9,644 nt of DNA from JAQBGV01 sp032128395 (lineage in GTDB: Bacteria; Planctomycetota; UBA8108; UBA1146). Where the stretch lies: assembly GCA_032128395.1 (NCBI GenBank), contig JAQBGV010000230.1:1-9644 (forward strand), given 5' to 3'. Shown in pieces: positions 1 through 6,217 of this stretch. Every line of letters starts with the position of its first letter. The first letter of the stretch is position 1. The notes under the pieces were generated by a model. The model made no database searches. It saw only the letters and a program-made list of their open reading frames with translations, and was not told the DNA's origin. Position numbers and translations under genes: made by a program.

Positions 1-34
1 CCAAGACATTACGTTACATCAAGGCTACCAGAAA

Positions 35-1282
35 ATGCATGTGACAATTCTTACTGTTGGATCGCGGGGCGATGTTCAACCATTCGTTGCGCTTGGTCTC
101 GGGTTGAAGGCGAGCGGATATTCAGTTCGTTTGGCGACTCACGGAATATTTAGGGAACTGGTTGAGGGACGGGGTCTAGATTTTCATCCCATCGAAGGTA
201 ATCCGAAGGAAATACTGTTCAGCCAGCACGGACAACGAACGCTAAGAAGCGGTCGCAACACTCTACGCTTTATGCGTCGGGCCGCGAAGGCATTTGAACC
301 TGTGCTGGCACAATTGGCGGAAGATTGCTGGCTGGCCTGCCAGAAAACTGACGCTATCATCTTCACACCATTTAGTTTCTTTGGTTATGACCTGGCGAAG
401 AAACTATCGATTCCCGCCATCGCAACTTGCTTACAACCGGCAATAAGAACTCGACACTTTCCCAGTCCTGCGTTTCCGCAGGGATTGAAGCTGGGACGGA
501 CCTACAACTGGCTGACCCATACTGTGTCTGAATATGGATTCTGGCATGTTGTGCAACCCTATCTGAATCGTTGGCGAAAAGAGAAATTGGAACTGCCAGC
601 GATTTCTGTCTGGCGTGACGTTGAAAGACGACAGGCACCGATTATTCACGGGTACAGTTCATGTGTCTTGCCCAAACCTCCGGATTGGGGAGAACGTGGT
701 CATGTGACAGGCTTTTGGTACCTCGAAAGGGAGTCAGAGTGGGAAGCCCCAGTGGAGCTCGTGCGATTTCTCGAAGACGGTCCGCCCGCGGTCTACATAG
801 GATTCGGAAGTATGCCAGTTCCTGATGATATTGGCCGGATTGTCGCGGAAGCATTGAACGAGTCGAGGCAGCGAGGGGTTATCGTTTCCGGATGGGGTGG
901 ATTAGGAAAGGTTGAGAACCTTACAAATATTTACGTGGCCGACCATGTTCCTTTTGACTGGCTATTTCCAAGAGTAGCTGCGGTCGTTCATCATGGGGGA
1001 GTAGGAACAACAGCCGAGGGCCTGAGATCAGGCAGACCCACGGTCGTATGCCCCCTGGCTGGAGATCAGCCATTCTGGGGAGAACTTGTCTCCGGACTAA
1101 ACGCCGGTCCTAAACCCATTCCCATGCACAAACTAACGGCGAAGAAGCTGGCCCGGGCTATTGGGGCCGCTGTTAACGACGAGACAATCCGAAACAGCGC
1201 TTTGTCTCTGGGCGAAAAACTCAGGGAAGAAAATGGTTGCGCAAATGCGGTTGAGATTATCCATCAACAGTTGTCAGCATGA
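35..1282 (+). CDS. UGT-type (GT1) glycosyltransferase, sterol-glucosyltransferase-like
   Basis: This 415-residue cytoplasmic or membrane-peripheral enzyme probably transfers a sugar from a nucleotide-sugar donor to a lipid, sterol-like or polyketide acceptor. The N-terminal half starts with the family hallmark TVGSRGDVQPF (residues 7-17), where the acceptor-binding Rossmann fold begins. The C-terminal donor domain has IGFGSM (255-260) and the donor-site stretch around HHGGVGTTAEGL (319-330), followed by GDQPFWG (343-349), as in UGT80/MGT-like enzymes. Length is normal for the bacterial family. ATG 35 is used because the conserved N-terminus starts there; the ribosome site is weak and little upstream sequence is visible. 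GC is clearly lower and codon use less G/C-ending than in all genes after it, and an IS21 remnant follows directly. Acquisition by transfer is likely. The acceptor cannot be told from sequence. Confidence 0.9.
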   Translation: MHVTILTVGSRGDVQPFVALGLGLKASGYSVRLATHGIFRELVEGRGLDFHPIEGNPKEILFSQHGQRTLRSGRNTLRFMRRAAKAFEPVLAQLAEDCWLACQKTDAIIFTPFSFFGYDLAKKLSIPAIATCLQPAIRTRHFPSPAFPQGLKLGRTYNWLTHTVSEYGFWHVVQPYLNRWRKEKLELPAISVWRDVERRQAPIIHGYSSCVLPKPPDWGERGHVTGFWYLERESEWEAPVELVRFLEDGPPAVYIGFGSMPVPDDIGRIVAEALNESRQRGVIVSGWGGLGKVENLTNIYVADHVPFDWLFPRVAAVVHHGGVGTTAEGLRSGRPTVVCPLAGDQPFWGELVSGLNAGPKPIPMHKLTAKKLARAIGAAVNDETIRNSALSLGEKLREENGCANAVEIIHQQLSA

Positions 1283-1730
1283 GTAGGAACTTTCGTCGAG
1301 CACAATCACCGGCGGATCGTGGATCAGTGCGGCCCTCGGGTCCGAGCGGCCGACGAGCCGGCGCCGCATCATGCACAACGCGCAATTGCTCGAGATGAAC
1401 GGCGAGAGCTTCAGGCTGAAGTCGGCTCGGCGTCGGACTAAGGGGAAGGCCAGGAAGTGACCATGGCGCGCGATCGCGACCTCACGCGAGGGCACATTTG
1501 CTCGTCGGAGCCCGGGGCCCCGCAGCGGAGGACGGCGTCGCGGTGTCCGCGGAGTGCTCCACAAGTCGTGAGTCTCCTCCCCGCTGGACCTGGGCTCCGC
1601 CCCTCAACGCACCCCCTACGCCCCCCAACACCCGGCCCGTGGGTGGGTCGGACATGGACGAGACCGAGGTCAAGTTTCCCGCGCCGGGTGGGTCAGTTTT
1701 CGTTTGCCGTTTCGAGGCCAGGGTGCTTGG
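1283..1730 (+). mobile_element. Decayed 3' end of an IS21-family insertion sequence
   Basis: The stretch after the glycosyltransferase holds the last codons of an IstB-like protein (1365-1460). It also holds GC-rich non-coding sequence with the motif GGGTGGGTC twice (1641-1649 and 1686-1694). The second copy continues as GGTCAGTTTTCGTTTGCCG (1691-1709), which resembles the repeated subterminal motifs I know from the right ends of IS21-family elements. No istA and no IstB ATPase core is present, so only the right end survives. The outer boundaries are estimates; no target duplication could be identified. Confidence 0.4.
1365..1460 (+). pseudogene. istB: IstB (IS21 transposition helper ATPase), C-terminal fragment
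   Basis: In the frame ending at TGA 1458-1460 the translation contains RIMHNAQLLEMNGESFRLK followed by a basic tail (ARRRTKGKARK). This matches the last part of IstB helper ATPases, which end in a block of the form DRLxHxAxxxxxxGxSxRxK and assist the IstA transposase. Only about 30 residues are recognisable. Upstream in the same frame the sequence no longer resembles the family, and no Walker motifs occur anywhere before it. It is a dead fragment. Its position next to a low-GC glycosyltransferase gene marks a past insertion or rearrangement. Confidence 0.55.
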
Positions 1731-1883
1731 GGGCGGCGGGAGCGTCGTCGGGCGGGAGGCGTCGCAAGTCCCCCACCAGGCGCGAGAAGAGGATGACTCG
1801 GGGGCGGAGTGTCAGGGGGTCATCCGCTTCGACCGCCTATGCACCTTCAAGGGCTTTTCCTTTCGGTGACGGAGCGTTGACGA

Positions 1884-1978
1884 ACACCTGTCGTGTCAAG
1901 GGGTTGAGCCCCAGTTCGAATCTCACCCGGCGCGGACACCCTCCATCGCGTTGGGTGCTTGGGTTGGTCGACAGGTGT
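1884..1978. repeat. 9-bp inverted repeat flanking the tRNA-like fragment
   Basis: ACACCTGTC (1884-1892) is perfectly complementary to GACAGGTGT (1970-1978). The short direct repeat GTGTCAAG also occurs beside each arm (1893-1900 and 1976-1983). The 77-bp interior carries the tRNA 3'-end-like sequence. The arms could pair in RNA or mark a recombination footprint, but 9 bp in GC-rich DNA can also arise by chance. Confidence 0.35.
1911..1934 (+). other. tRNA 3'-end-like fragment (T-loop plus acceptor strand), possible att remnant
   Basis: AGTTCGAATCTCACC (1913-1927) has the exact layout of a tRNA T-loop (TTCGAAT at 1915-1921) followed by a T-stem 3' strand (CTCAC). CCGGCGC plus G then fit an acceptor 3' strand and discriminator base. 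The tail resembles bacterial tRNA-Arg-type ends. No complete tRNA fits: the expected T-stem 5' strand (GTGAG) is replaced by CCCAG, no matching acceptor 5' strand lies about 70-90 nt upstream, and no CCA follows. Such 3' tRNA fragments commonly mark attachment sites of integrated elements, but a degenerate tRNA or chance similarity is possible. Confidence 0.3.
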
Positions 1979-2049
1979 CAAGTGGTTGGCGGCGGGGTCT
2001 CGCGGGGCTACTGATCCCACGTGGAAGAACAAGTCCGAGGAGAGGACCT

Positions 2050-2643
2050 ATGATCGCGCAACTCCGCTCCGCAGCGCGGGGCTTCGTGCACAGCATGGTG
2101 ATGTGCGCCTGCGTGGTCACCGTGCTGGGCGGCAGCTCGGGCTGCTCGGCGCCCCCGAGCCCGTGGGCTGACGCGCAGCACGACACGGTCCACGGCTTCC
2201 AAGACTCTCTGCTCGACGACCTCACCGGCACCTGGGTGCTGGAGGGCATGATGGCGGGCACCGATGTGGTCCACGACTTCGTTGCCGAGTGGGTCACGGG
2301 CCACCAGTACCTGCGCTTCGTCGAATTGTCACGCGAGTGCGAGGACGACGGCACCCGCGCCTACGAGGCCATCGTGTTCATCGGTTGGGACGCCGAGCAC
2401 GAGCGCTACGCCTGCCTGTGGCTCGACTCCACTGGCGGCAGTGGGCTGGTGAACGGGATCATCGGCTACGCGGCCCCCGACGGCGACCGGCTCGCGTTCC
2501 TGTTCGACTTCGGCGACCAGAGCCGGTTCCACACGACGTTCACCTACGACCGAGAGCGCGAAGTCTGGGAGTTGCGCATGGACTCGGAACGCGATGGAGG
2601 ATTCCAGCCCTTCGCCCGCGCCAAGATCACGCGGCGCAACTGA
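2050..2643 (+). CDS. Small lipoprotein with DUF1579/lipocalin-like domain
   Basis: This 197-residue protein has a hydrophobic N-terminal segment (residues 12-28) ending at GSSGC with Cys32, a plausible though non-standard lipoprotein signal (no Leu at -3). After a short linker, residues 57-195 read as alternating beta strands. They include LTGTWVLEG (58-66), a WD/YxCLWLDS segment (113-127) and a closing KITR strand. This is the pattern of DUF1579-type lipocalin-like beta-barrels, whose ligand is unknown. ATG 2050 is chosen over the in-frame TTG at 1951 because GAGGAGAGG lies at 2037-2045 with good spacing and the signal sequence starts there. It is intact and high-GC, though both flanks are debris. 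It appears to be a single-gene unit, probably anchored in the envelope. The DUF1579 assignment rests on motif appearance only. Confidence 0.75.
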   Translation: MIAQLRSAARGFVHSMVMCACVVTVLGGSSGCSAPPSPWADAQHDTVHGFQDSLLDDLTGTWVLEGMMAGTDVVHDFVAEWVTGHQYLRFVELSRECEDDGTRAYEAIVFIGWDAEHERYACLWLDSTGGSGLVNGIIGYAAPDGDRLAFLFDFGDQSRFHTTFTYDREREVWELRMDSERDGGFQPFARAKITRRN

Positions 2644-2713
2644 GAGCCACGCACGCGCACCGGGTGAATCTGAATCGTGGAAGAAGCTGCCCGACTAGGT
2701 ACTACTCGCCCCG
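2644..2713. other. Short spacer after the lipoprotein gene
   Basis: No hairpin, promoter or coding signal stands out in these 70 bases. The next open frame starts at GTG 2714 without a clear Shine-Dalgarno sequence. Confidence 0.5.
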
Positions 2714-3262
2714 GTGTCGAAGTCGCCGGCCGCCGACAGCGATCCGTCTCCCACTCCGATCTCGGGAGGCATCCGCTCTCTGCCGCAGATCTACATGCTC
2801 GACCTGCCCTATTCCTGCGCCCGCAACCTGATCCGGCTCGCCGATGAACTCGCCGCCGCCGGCGTCGCTCTCGCTGCCGCCGTGCTCGTCGCACACGTCG
2901 TCGACAGGGGGCACTGGGGCGAGGTCCAAATCCACATCGCCCGATCAGCGAGGCCCTCGGTCGTCTTCCCGGGGTCTTCCCCGAGTGGTCCCCCGACGGC
3001 GGCCGGCTCGCCTGGAGCGCTGGAGCGAGCTCTTCGAGCGCTACGCCGAGGCGTATCGTCGCTGCTGGTCCGGGAGCTCACGGAAGGACGAGTGCCCGTG
3101 CTGGGGGTGGTGCGCGAGGCCGTGCGACGCGAGTGGGCCAACGCGCACCGGATCGAAGCAAACGAGAGGCTCTACCAGGAGATGCTGAAGCGCTACTCGG
3201 TGATCATCGAGCGTCCGCAGCCGGTGCCAGACCAGGAGAAGCTGGCGGCGGCACAGCGATGA
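2714..3262 (+). pseudogene. Parvulin-type peptidyl-prolyl isomerase, C-terminal remnant
   Basis: The open frame from GTG 2714 encodes 182 residues, but only the end is recognisable. From about residue 123 it reads EGRVPVLGVVREAVRREW, continues ANAHRIEANERLYQEMLKRY and ends with an IIE strand. That is the C-terminal tail typical of PpiC/parvulin-domain isomerases, in which an amphipathic VRxAVxREWxxxRRxEANxxFYxxLxxRY helix follows the catalytic fold. The catalytic domain itself is absent. Residues 1-100 show no family resemblance and have no good start signal, so the frame is a chimera of debris plus a real tail. The stop TGA (3260-3262) overlaps the ATG (3259) of the HupE-like pseudogene. Such isomerase-HupE pairs are familiar from planctomycete and deltaproteobacterial genomes, which supports a shared ancestral operon. 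A still-expressed short protein cannot be excluded. Confidence 0.55.
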
Positions 3263-3661
3263 GCAGCTCCTGCGCTCCTCCTTCCTCTCCCTCTGCTCCG
3301 GCCTGCTGCTGCTCCTGTTCCTCGCCTCCTCCGCCGAGGTGCACGAAGTCCGCCCCGCCTACCTCGAGCTGTGCCAGACTGGGCCGGAGACCTACGCCGC
3401 GGTCCACGATGATGGACGTGCTGGTGCGCATGGAGAGGCTCGACGGCTACGCAGGTCACGCGCCTGACGCCCGAGCGCCCGTCCTTCCGTGTCGAGGGAG
3501 CGCCCAGCCGATGGGAGATCGTGCGCACCTACGCGCTGCTCGGCGTCGAGCACATCCTCGGCGGGGCGGATCACCTGTTGTTCGTGCTCGCGCTGATCCT
3601 GATCACGCGCGGCGGCTGGAAGCTCGTGAGCGCCTGGCCGCTTTCTGAGACGTCTGCCTGA
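3259..3661 (+). pseudogene. HupE/UreJ-like membrane protein, frameshifted and truncated
   Basis: Family sequence is spread over all three forward frames. After ATG 3259, a one-base shift leads to a frame with a signal-like hydrophobic run (LLLLLFLASS) and VHEVRPAYLELCQTGPETY (3339-3395), the conserved N-terminus. An internal part is then missing. The frame at 3409-3447 gives MDVLVRMERLDG. A further one-base shift at about 3448 gives TQVTRLTPERPSFRVEGAPS and the membrane segment TYALLGVEHILGGADHLLFV. Homology stops near GGWKLV (about 3628), and the frame ends at TGA 3659-3661 after unrelated residues. HupE/UreJ proteins are multi-helix membrane proteins linked to nickel or metal handling; here only the first helix region remains. 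At least two frameshifts, a deletion and a 3' truncation mean it cannot make the normal product. Confidence 0.75.
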
Positions 3662-3664
3662 CCG

Positions 3665-3809
3665 AGCCGAACCGGCTATCCTTCGGTACGCTCAGCCGGT
3701 AGGAAGTCTCGACCCAAATGCCGGAGTGCTCCCAGGAGCGCAGGAGCGCGACGCGGTCGGGGTCGATGGTTCCCTTGCGCAGGAAGGCGTCGAGGAGGGC
3801 GTCGCCGCG
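3665..3809 (-). pseudogene. IS91-like transposase fragment
   Basis: On the minus strand one frame reads GDALLDAFLRKGTIDPDRV, then ALLRSWEHSGIWVETSYRL and SVPKDSRF. The segment resembles the conserved block of IS91-type rolling-circle transposases, in which a helix (LxxxLxxxxxLxPERxxxLxSWRHSGFxVH) is followed by a short basic strand. The frame is closed upstream by TAG (about 3810), and no catalytic tyrosines or zinc-finger region are present. It is therefore an isolated piece of about 48 residues. It sits directly against the point where the HupE-like gene loses homology, which suggests that insertion or its aftermath truncated that gene. Assignment is by motif resemblance only. Confidence 0.45.
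3671..3700. repeat. 7-bp stem hairpin with TTCG in the loop
   Basis: ACCGGCT (3671-3677) pairs perfectly with AGCCGGT (3694-3700), enclosing a 16-nt loop that contains CTTCGG. It lies inside the IS91-like fragment just after the HupE-like pseudogene stop. It has no T-run on either side, so a terminator role is doubtful. Confidence 0.3.
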
Positions 3810-3860
3810 CTATTGGGTAGGCGGTCGCCGATCGATGAACATCGCGTGGCCTGAAGCGCA

Positions 3861-3909
3861 GGCGAGCGTCCGGGACAGGCATCACCTTCGGCGAGCCAGT
3901 CCCATCATC
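3861..3909 (-). repeat. 49-bp gene-3'-end hairpin element, copy A
   Basis: Read on the minus strand, this copy starts GATGATGGGACTGGCTCGCC and matches 9557-9605 at 47 of 49 positions. Its core (3872-3903) folds as GGGAC/GTCCC, a T-T mismatch, GGC/GCC and a 5-bp inner stem TCGCC/GGTGA (one G-T pair) closed by a GAA loop, with one bulged T. It begins about 25 bp beyond the TAA of the minus-strand lipoprotein gene (3935) and is oriented with that gene, so it would lie in its 3' untranslated RNA. No T-run follows, and the match extends about 11 bp past the hairpin, so it is more than a simple intrinsic terminator. It could act in termination, RNA stability or regulation, or be a dispersed repeat. 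Confidence 0.7.
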
Positions 3910-3934
3910 CAAGCTACGTTCGATCCCTACCGTC

Positions 3935-5974
3935 TTACTTCGCCGTCGGATTCTTCCAGCTCGTCGCGTCCATGAACTCGACCGACTCGAGGGCGACCCG
4001 CACCGACTTCGTTCCCTCGGGGAGGAAGAAGGCGGCGGTTTCGTTCCGGGCATCCCTGCCCGCTTCGACCACCGGTTGCGGACCGTCGAAACTCCCGGGG
4101 CCGCTCAGGGTGTGCGGAAACTGCTCCAGCTTGCCGCCGGCGCGATCGAGGTACTCGAACCGAGCGGTGATTGTCGCCGCGTCCTTGTTCGAGTGGTTCG
4201 AGATGGAGAGGAGCACCTGCGGAAAACCACCGCTGGCGTCCTTCAGTTCGACGAATCGCACTTCGACCGGAGCGTCGTGACCCGCGAATTCGAGGGTGGG
4301 CAGTGAGGCCGGCGCTTCGTCCGCCTGCGGTAGACCGATCCCCTCGATGAGGAACGGGAACTCGAGCACTTCTCGAGCGGTGATCACTTTCAGGTCGAGC
4401 CGGGCGGGGGCGGTCTCGCACTGGATCTGATAGACCGCCTCCCGGTTGCCCCAACTCGAAGTACTGTCGTACGCGACCGCCATGTCGCTGCCTGCGGAAT
4501 CGTAGGGGCGTCCCAGGACGGTGAGCGCCTCGAGGATCTCGTCGGGGCCGGTGAACTGGATCGTCGTCGCTGCGCCGACGTCACCGATCTTGTACCGCAG
4601 CTTCCCCGCCTTCCCCGATCCCCCGGGAACCAGGGCCGCCAACTCGATGGATTCGACCCGCGTCGGAATCACGAGACGTTGGATCCCACCGATCCGCGCG
4701 ATCCGCGGGACGTCGCGCAAGAGCCCCTTCAAGTCGATCGAGGTGCGATTCTCGGCTGCACCGCGGATGATCGTCGAGCTCCCGAGGTAGTGTACGTCCG
4801 GGTTCTCGCGCAGCTCTCGCCCCCGGTCGTCGACGACCTCCGTAAAGGTGATGACCTCGTCGACCGATGTGCCCGCTCCCGCGAGGGCGGGGTCGAAACC
4901 GTATCCGTTCGCGAGTACCTGGACGGAGCCGGTGGCGTAGCGAGGCCGCTGGGTCACCGATTCGACCGACATGCGAAACGGACCCTCGTGAGTGAAGCCC
5001 GGCTCCGGGGATCCGGGCTCGATTCGAATGGCACCGGGCGCGGGGGATCTCGTCGGCACCGATGGAGAGTTGTCTCCTTGGAACGATTGTGCGCTCGCCT
5101 CGGAGCGGAACGCCCCGTCGAGGGACTTGCCCATCGAGCGGGCGAACGCGTCGCCGCCGACCCCCTCGAGTTCGCTCGGGGCGGGGAAGACCGGATGACA
5201 TCCCACTTCGGCGGCGATCGCCTCGATCGCTTCGATACGCGAGCGCCCGGAGAAGTCTTCCTTCACCGGCACGACGAGGCTCGAAGCCACCGTTCCGAAG
5301 TCGACCGCAAGCCCGAGCTCTGCTGCGAGAAGCTCGATCGCGACGATCGAGGATCGACCACGGAGGTCACGGGTGACCTGCCACGATTTCTCGAATTCCT
5401 TCTGGGTGTAGGAGCGGAGCGACTCGAACATCGTGCGGCGACGTTCGAGTTCGTGTTGCTCGTGATCGCGCTTCGCTTCTTCGAACGCCAGGGCCATCCC
5501 CTGGGCCATCGTCTCGGCGAGCTGCTCCGCGAGCGCACCCATCCGCTCCAGGTCGAGGGTCATCGACCCCGAGCCGGCGATACCGATCTCGATCGCGTGG
5601 ATCCGCCATTCCCCCTCTTCCGGGCGCAGGTGGAGCGTCACGTCCTGATGCTCCCCCGCGCGGGTGGCGGAGAGCGGCACCTGGGCCGCATCGGATTTCT
5701 GGCTCGGGGTGCCGAAGCGGACATCCTCGAGCGGTTCCCCGGTCAGATCGAAGCCACTGCCGGATCGCAGACCCTCCCGAGCCTTCTTCGTGAACGTCGC
5801 CTCGAGGAGCGAGGTATCCTTTACCGCGATCGCCTTGACGAACTGCTGAGCGGTCTCGAGCGGGGTGGCCCCTCCAAGAGCATCGGCCCGCCCTCCAGAG
5901 TCGCAGGAGGTGATTCCCAGGGACGCGAAGAGGGCGAGGGATGGCAGGGAAATGGTACGGAAGATCCGTTTCAC
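3935..5974 (-). CDS. Large lipoprotein of unknown function with paired STN-like motifs
   Basis: This 679-residue precursor has a basic start (MKRIFR), a hydrophobic helix (7-20) and a lipobox ITSC with Cys24, so it should be lipid-anchored in the envelope. Asp follows the Cys, which in enterobacteria retains lipoproteins at the inner membrane; whether that holds here is unknown. Residues 35-135 look like an NTF2/DUF4878-type alpha-beta domain, beginning ATPLETAQQFVKAIAVKD. Residues 143-200 form a highly charged helix. Two similar units, GRSSIVAIELLAAELG (206-221) and GRSRIEAIEAIAAEVG (243-258), recall short secretin/TonB N-terminal (STN) repeats. After a Ser/Pro/Gly-rich linker (290-330), the remaining 350 residues are beta-rich and unassigned. 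GTG 5974 is preferred over the upstream ATG at 6094 because AAGGAG precedes it at good spacing and the signal sequence starts exactly there. It is transcribed divergently from the desaturase gene. Confidence 0.8.
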   Translation of the reverse strand: MKRIFRTISLPSLALFASLGITSCDSGGRADALGGATPLETAQQFVKAIAVKDTSLLEATFTKKAREGLRSGSGFDLTGEPLEDVRFGTPSQKSDAAQVPLSATRAGEHQDVTLHLRPEEGEWRIHAIEIGIAGSGSMTLDLERMGALAEQLAETMAQGMALAFEEAKRDHEQHELERRRTMFESLRSYTQKEFEKSWQVTRDLRGRSSIVAIELLAAELGLAVDFGTVASSLVVPVKEDFSGRSRIEAIEAIAAEVGCHPVFPAPSELEGVGGDAFARSMGKSLDGAFRSEASAQSFQGDNSPSVPTRSPAPGAIRIEPGSPEPGFTHEGPFRMSVESVTQRPRYATGSVQVLANGYGFDPALAGAGTSVDEVITFTEVVDDRGRELRENPDVHYLGSSTIIRGAAENRTSIDLKGLLRDVPRIARIGGIQRLVIPTRVESIELAALVPGGSGKAGKLRYKIGDVGAATTIQFTGPDEILEALTVLGRPYDSAGSDMAVAYDSTSSWGNREAVYQIQCETAPARLDLKVITAREVLEFPFLIEGIGLPQADEAPASLPTLEFAGHDAPVEVRFVELKDASGGFPQVLLSISNHSNKDAATITARFEYLDRAGGKLEQFPHTLSGPGSFDGPQPVVEAGRDARNETAAFFLPEGTKSVRVALESVEFMDATSWKNPTAK

Positions 5975-6217
5975 GAGTCGTTCTCCTTCCGGGGAACAGC
6001 TCCCCGTCTTCCCTATCGGCCTCCTTTCTGCACCCCTCGAACGAATTCGACCCGGAAAGCCCCGAATCGAGCGGATCCGTTCGACTTCGGGCACTCGATC
6101 CTCGAAAGTTCCGTGGAGCCGGAAGGCGTCGCGACCCGGTTCAACTCAATCACCCGGCCTCCCCCACCCGAAGATGGGGAAGGCGAGCCCCGTCCGCCAC
6201 CGGGGAAGGAGGGCCAC
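5975..6217. promoter_or_regulatory. Divergent intergenic region between lipoprotein and desaturase genes
   Basis: These 243 bases separate two oppositely directed genes and must hold promoters for both. I could not find a confident -35/-10 pair on either strand. The visible signals are the two ribosome sites: AAGGAG for the minus-strand gene (about 5984-5990) and GGAAGGAGGG at about 6204-6213 for the desaturase. No operator-like palindrome longer than CGAATTCG (about 6041-6048) was noticed. The plus frame is open across the whole region, but this continues from the antisense of the lipoprotein gene and is not evidence of coding. Confidence 0.5.

Larger units (their letters stand above)
1461..2049. 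other. Gene-free stretch: IS tail, tRNA-like fragment, leader of the lipoprotein gene
   Basis: No convincing protein is encoded here. The open frames across 1457-2014 and 1498-1869 translate to low-complexity Arg/Pro/Ser/Gly-rich text without a ribosome site. From 1461 to about 1730 the sequence is probably the end of the IS21 remnant. From 1731 to 1880 I see nothing recognisable. From 1884 to 1978 there is an inverted repeat around a tRNA 3'-end-like sequence, and 2037-2045 is the Shine-Dalgarno of the next gene. Confidence 0.6.

Noticed and set aside
1283..1460. Integron cassette attC site after the glycosyltransferase
   Set aside because: No GTTRRRY/RYYYAAC core pair or attC-like imperfect palindrome was found.
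1681..1934. GCGCCGG at 1681 could pair with CCGGCGC at 1927 as the ends of a tmRNA or intron-bearing tRNA
   Set aside because: No tmRNA tag frame, no D-arm or anticodon arm, no CCA, and the 5' part fits an IS21 end better.
1457..2014. Overlapping plus-strand frames of 123-185 residues
   Set aside because: Low-complexity translation, no ribosome site, overlap with the IS end and tRNA-like fragment; no family resemblance.
2974..3015. VFPEWSPDGGRLAW in a different frame, resembling a TolB/PD40 beta-propeller motif
   Set aside because: Single motif without a second repeat in frame. A nearby IYMLDLP is in another frame at the wrong spacing, so chance is likely.
4679..6217. The desaturase frame stays open for 1.5 kb upstream, giving a 929-residue reading
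   Set aside because: It is the antisense of the lipoprotein gene in high-GC DNA, translates to Arg/Glu-rich nonsense, and the ribosome site plus family start point to TTG 6218.
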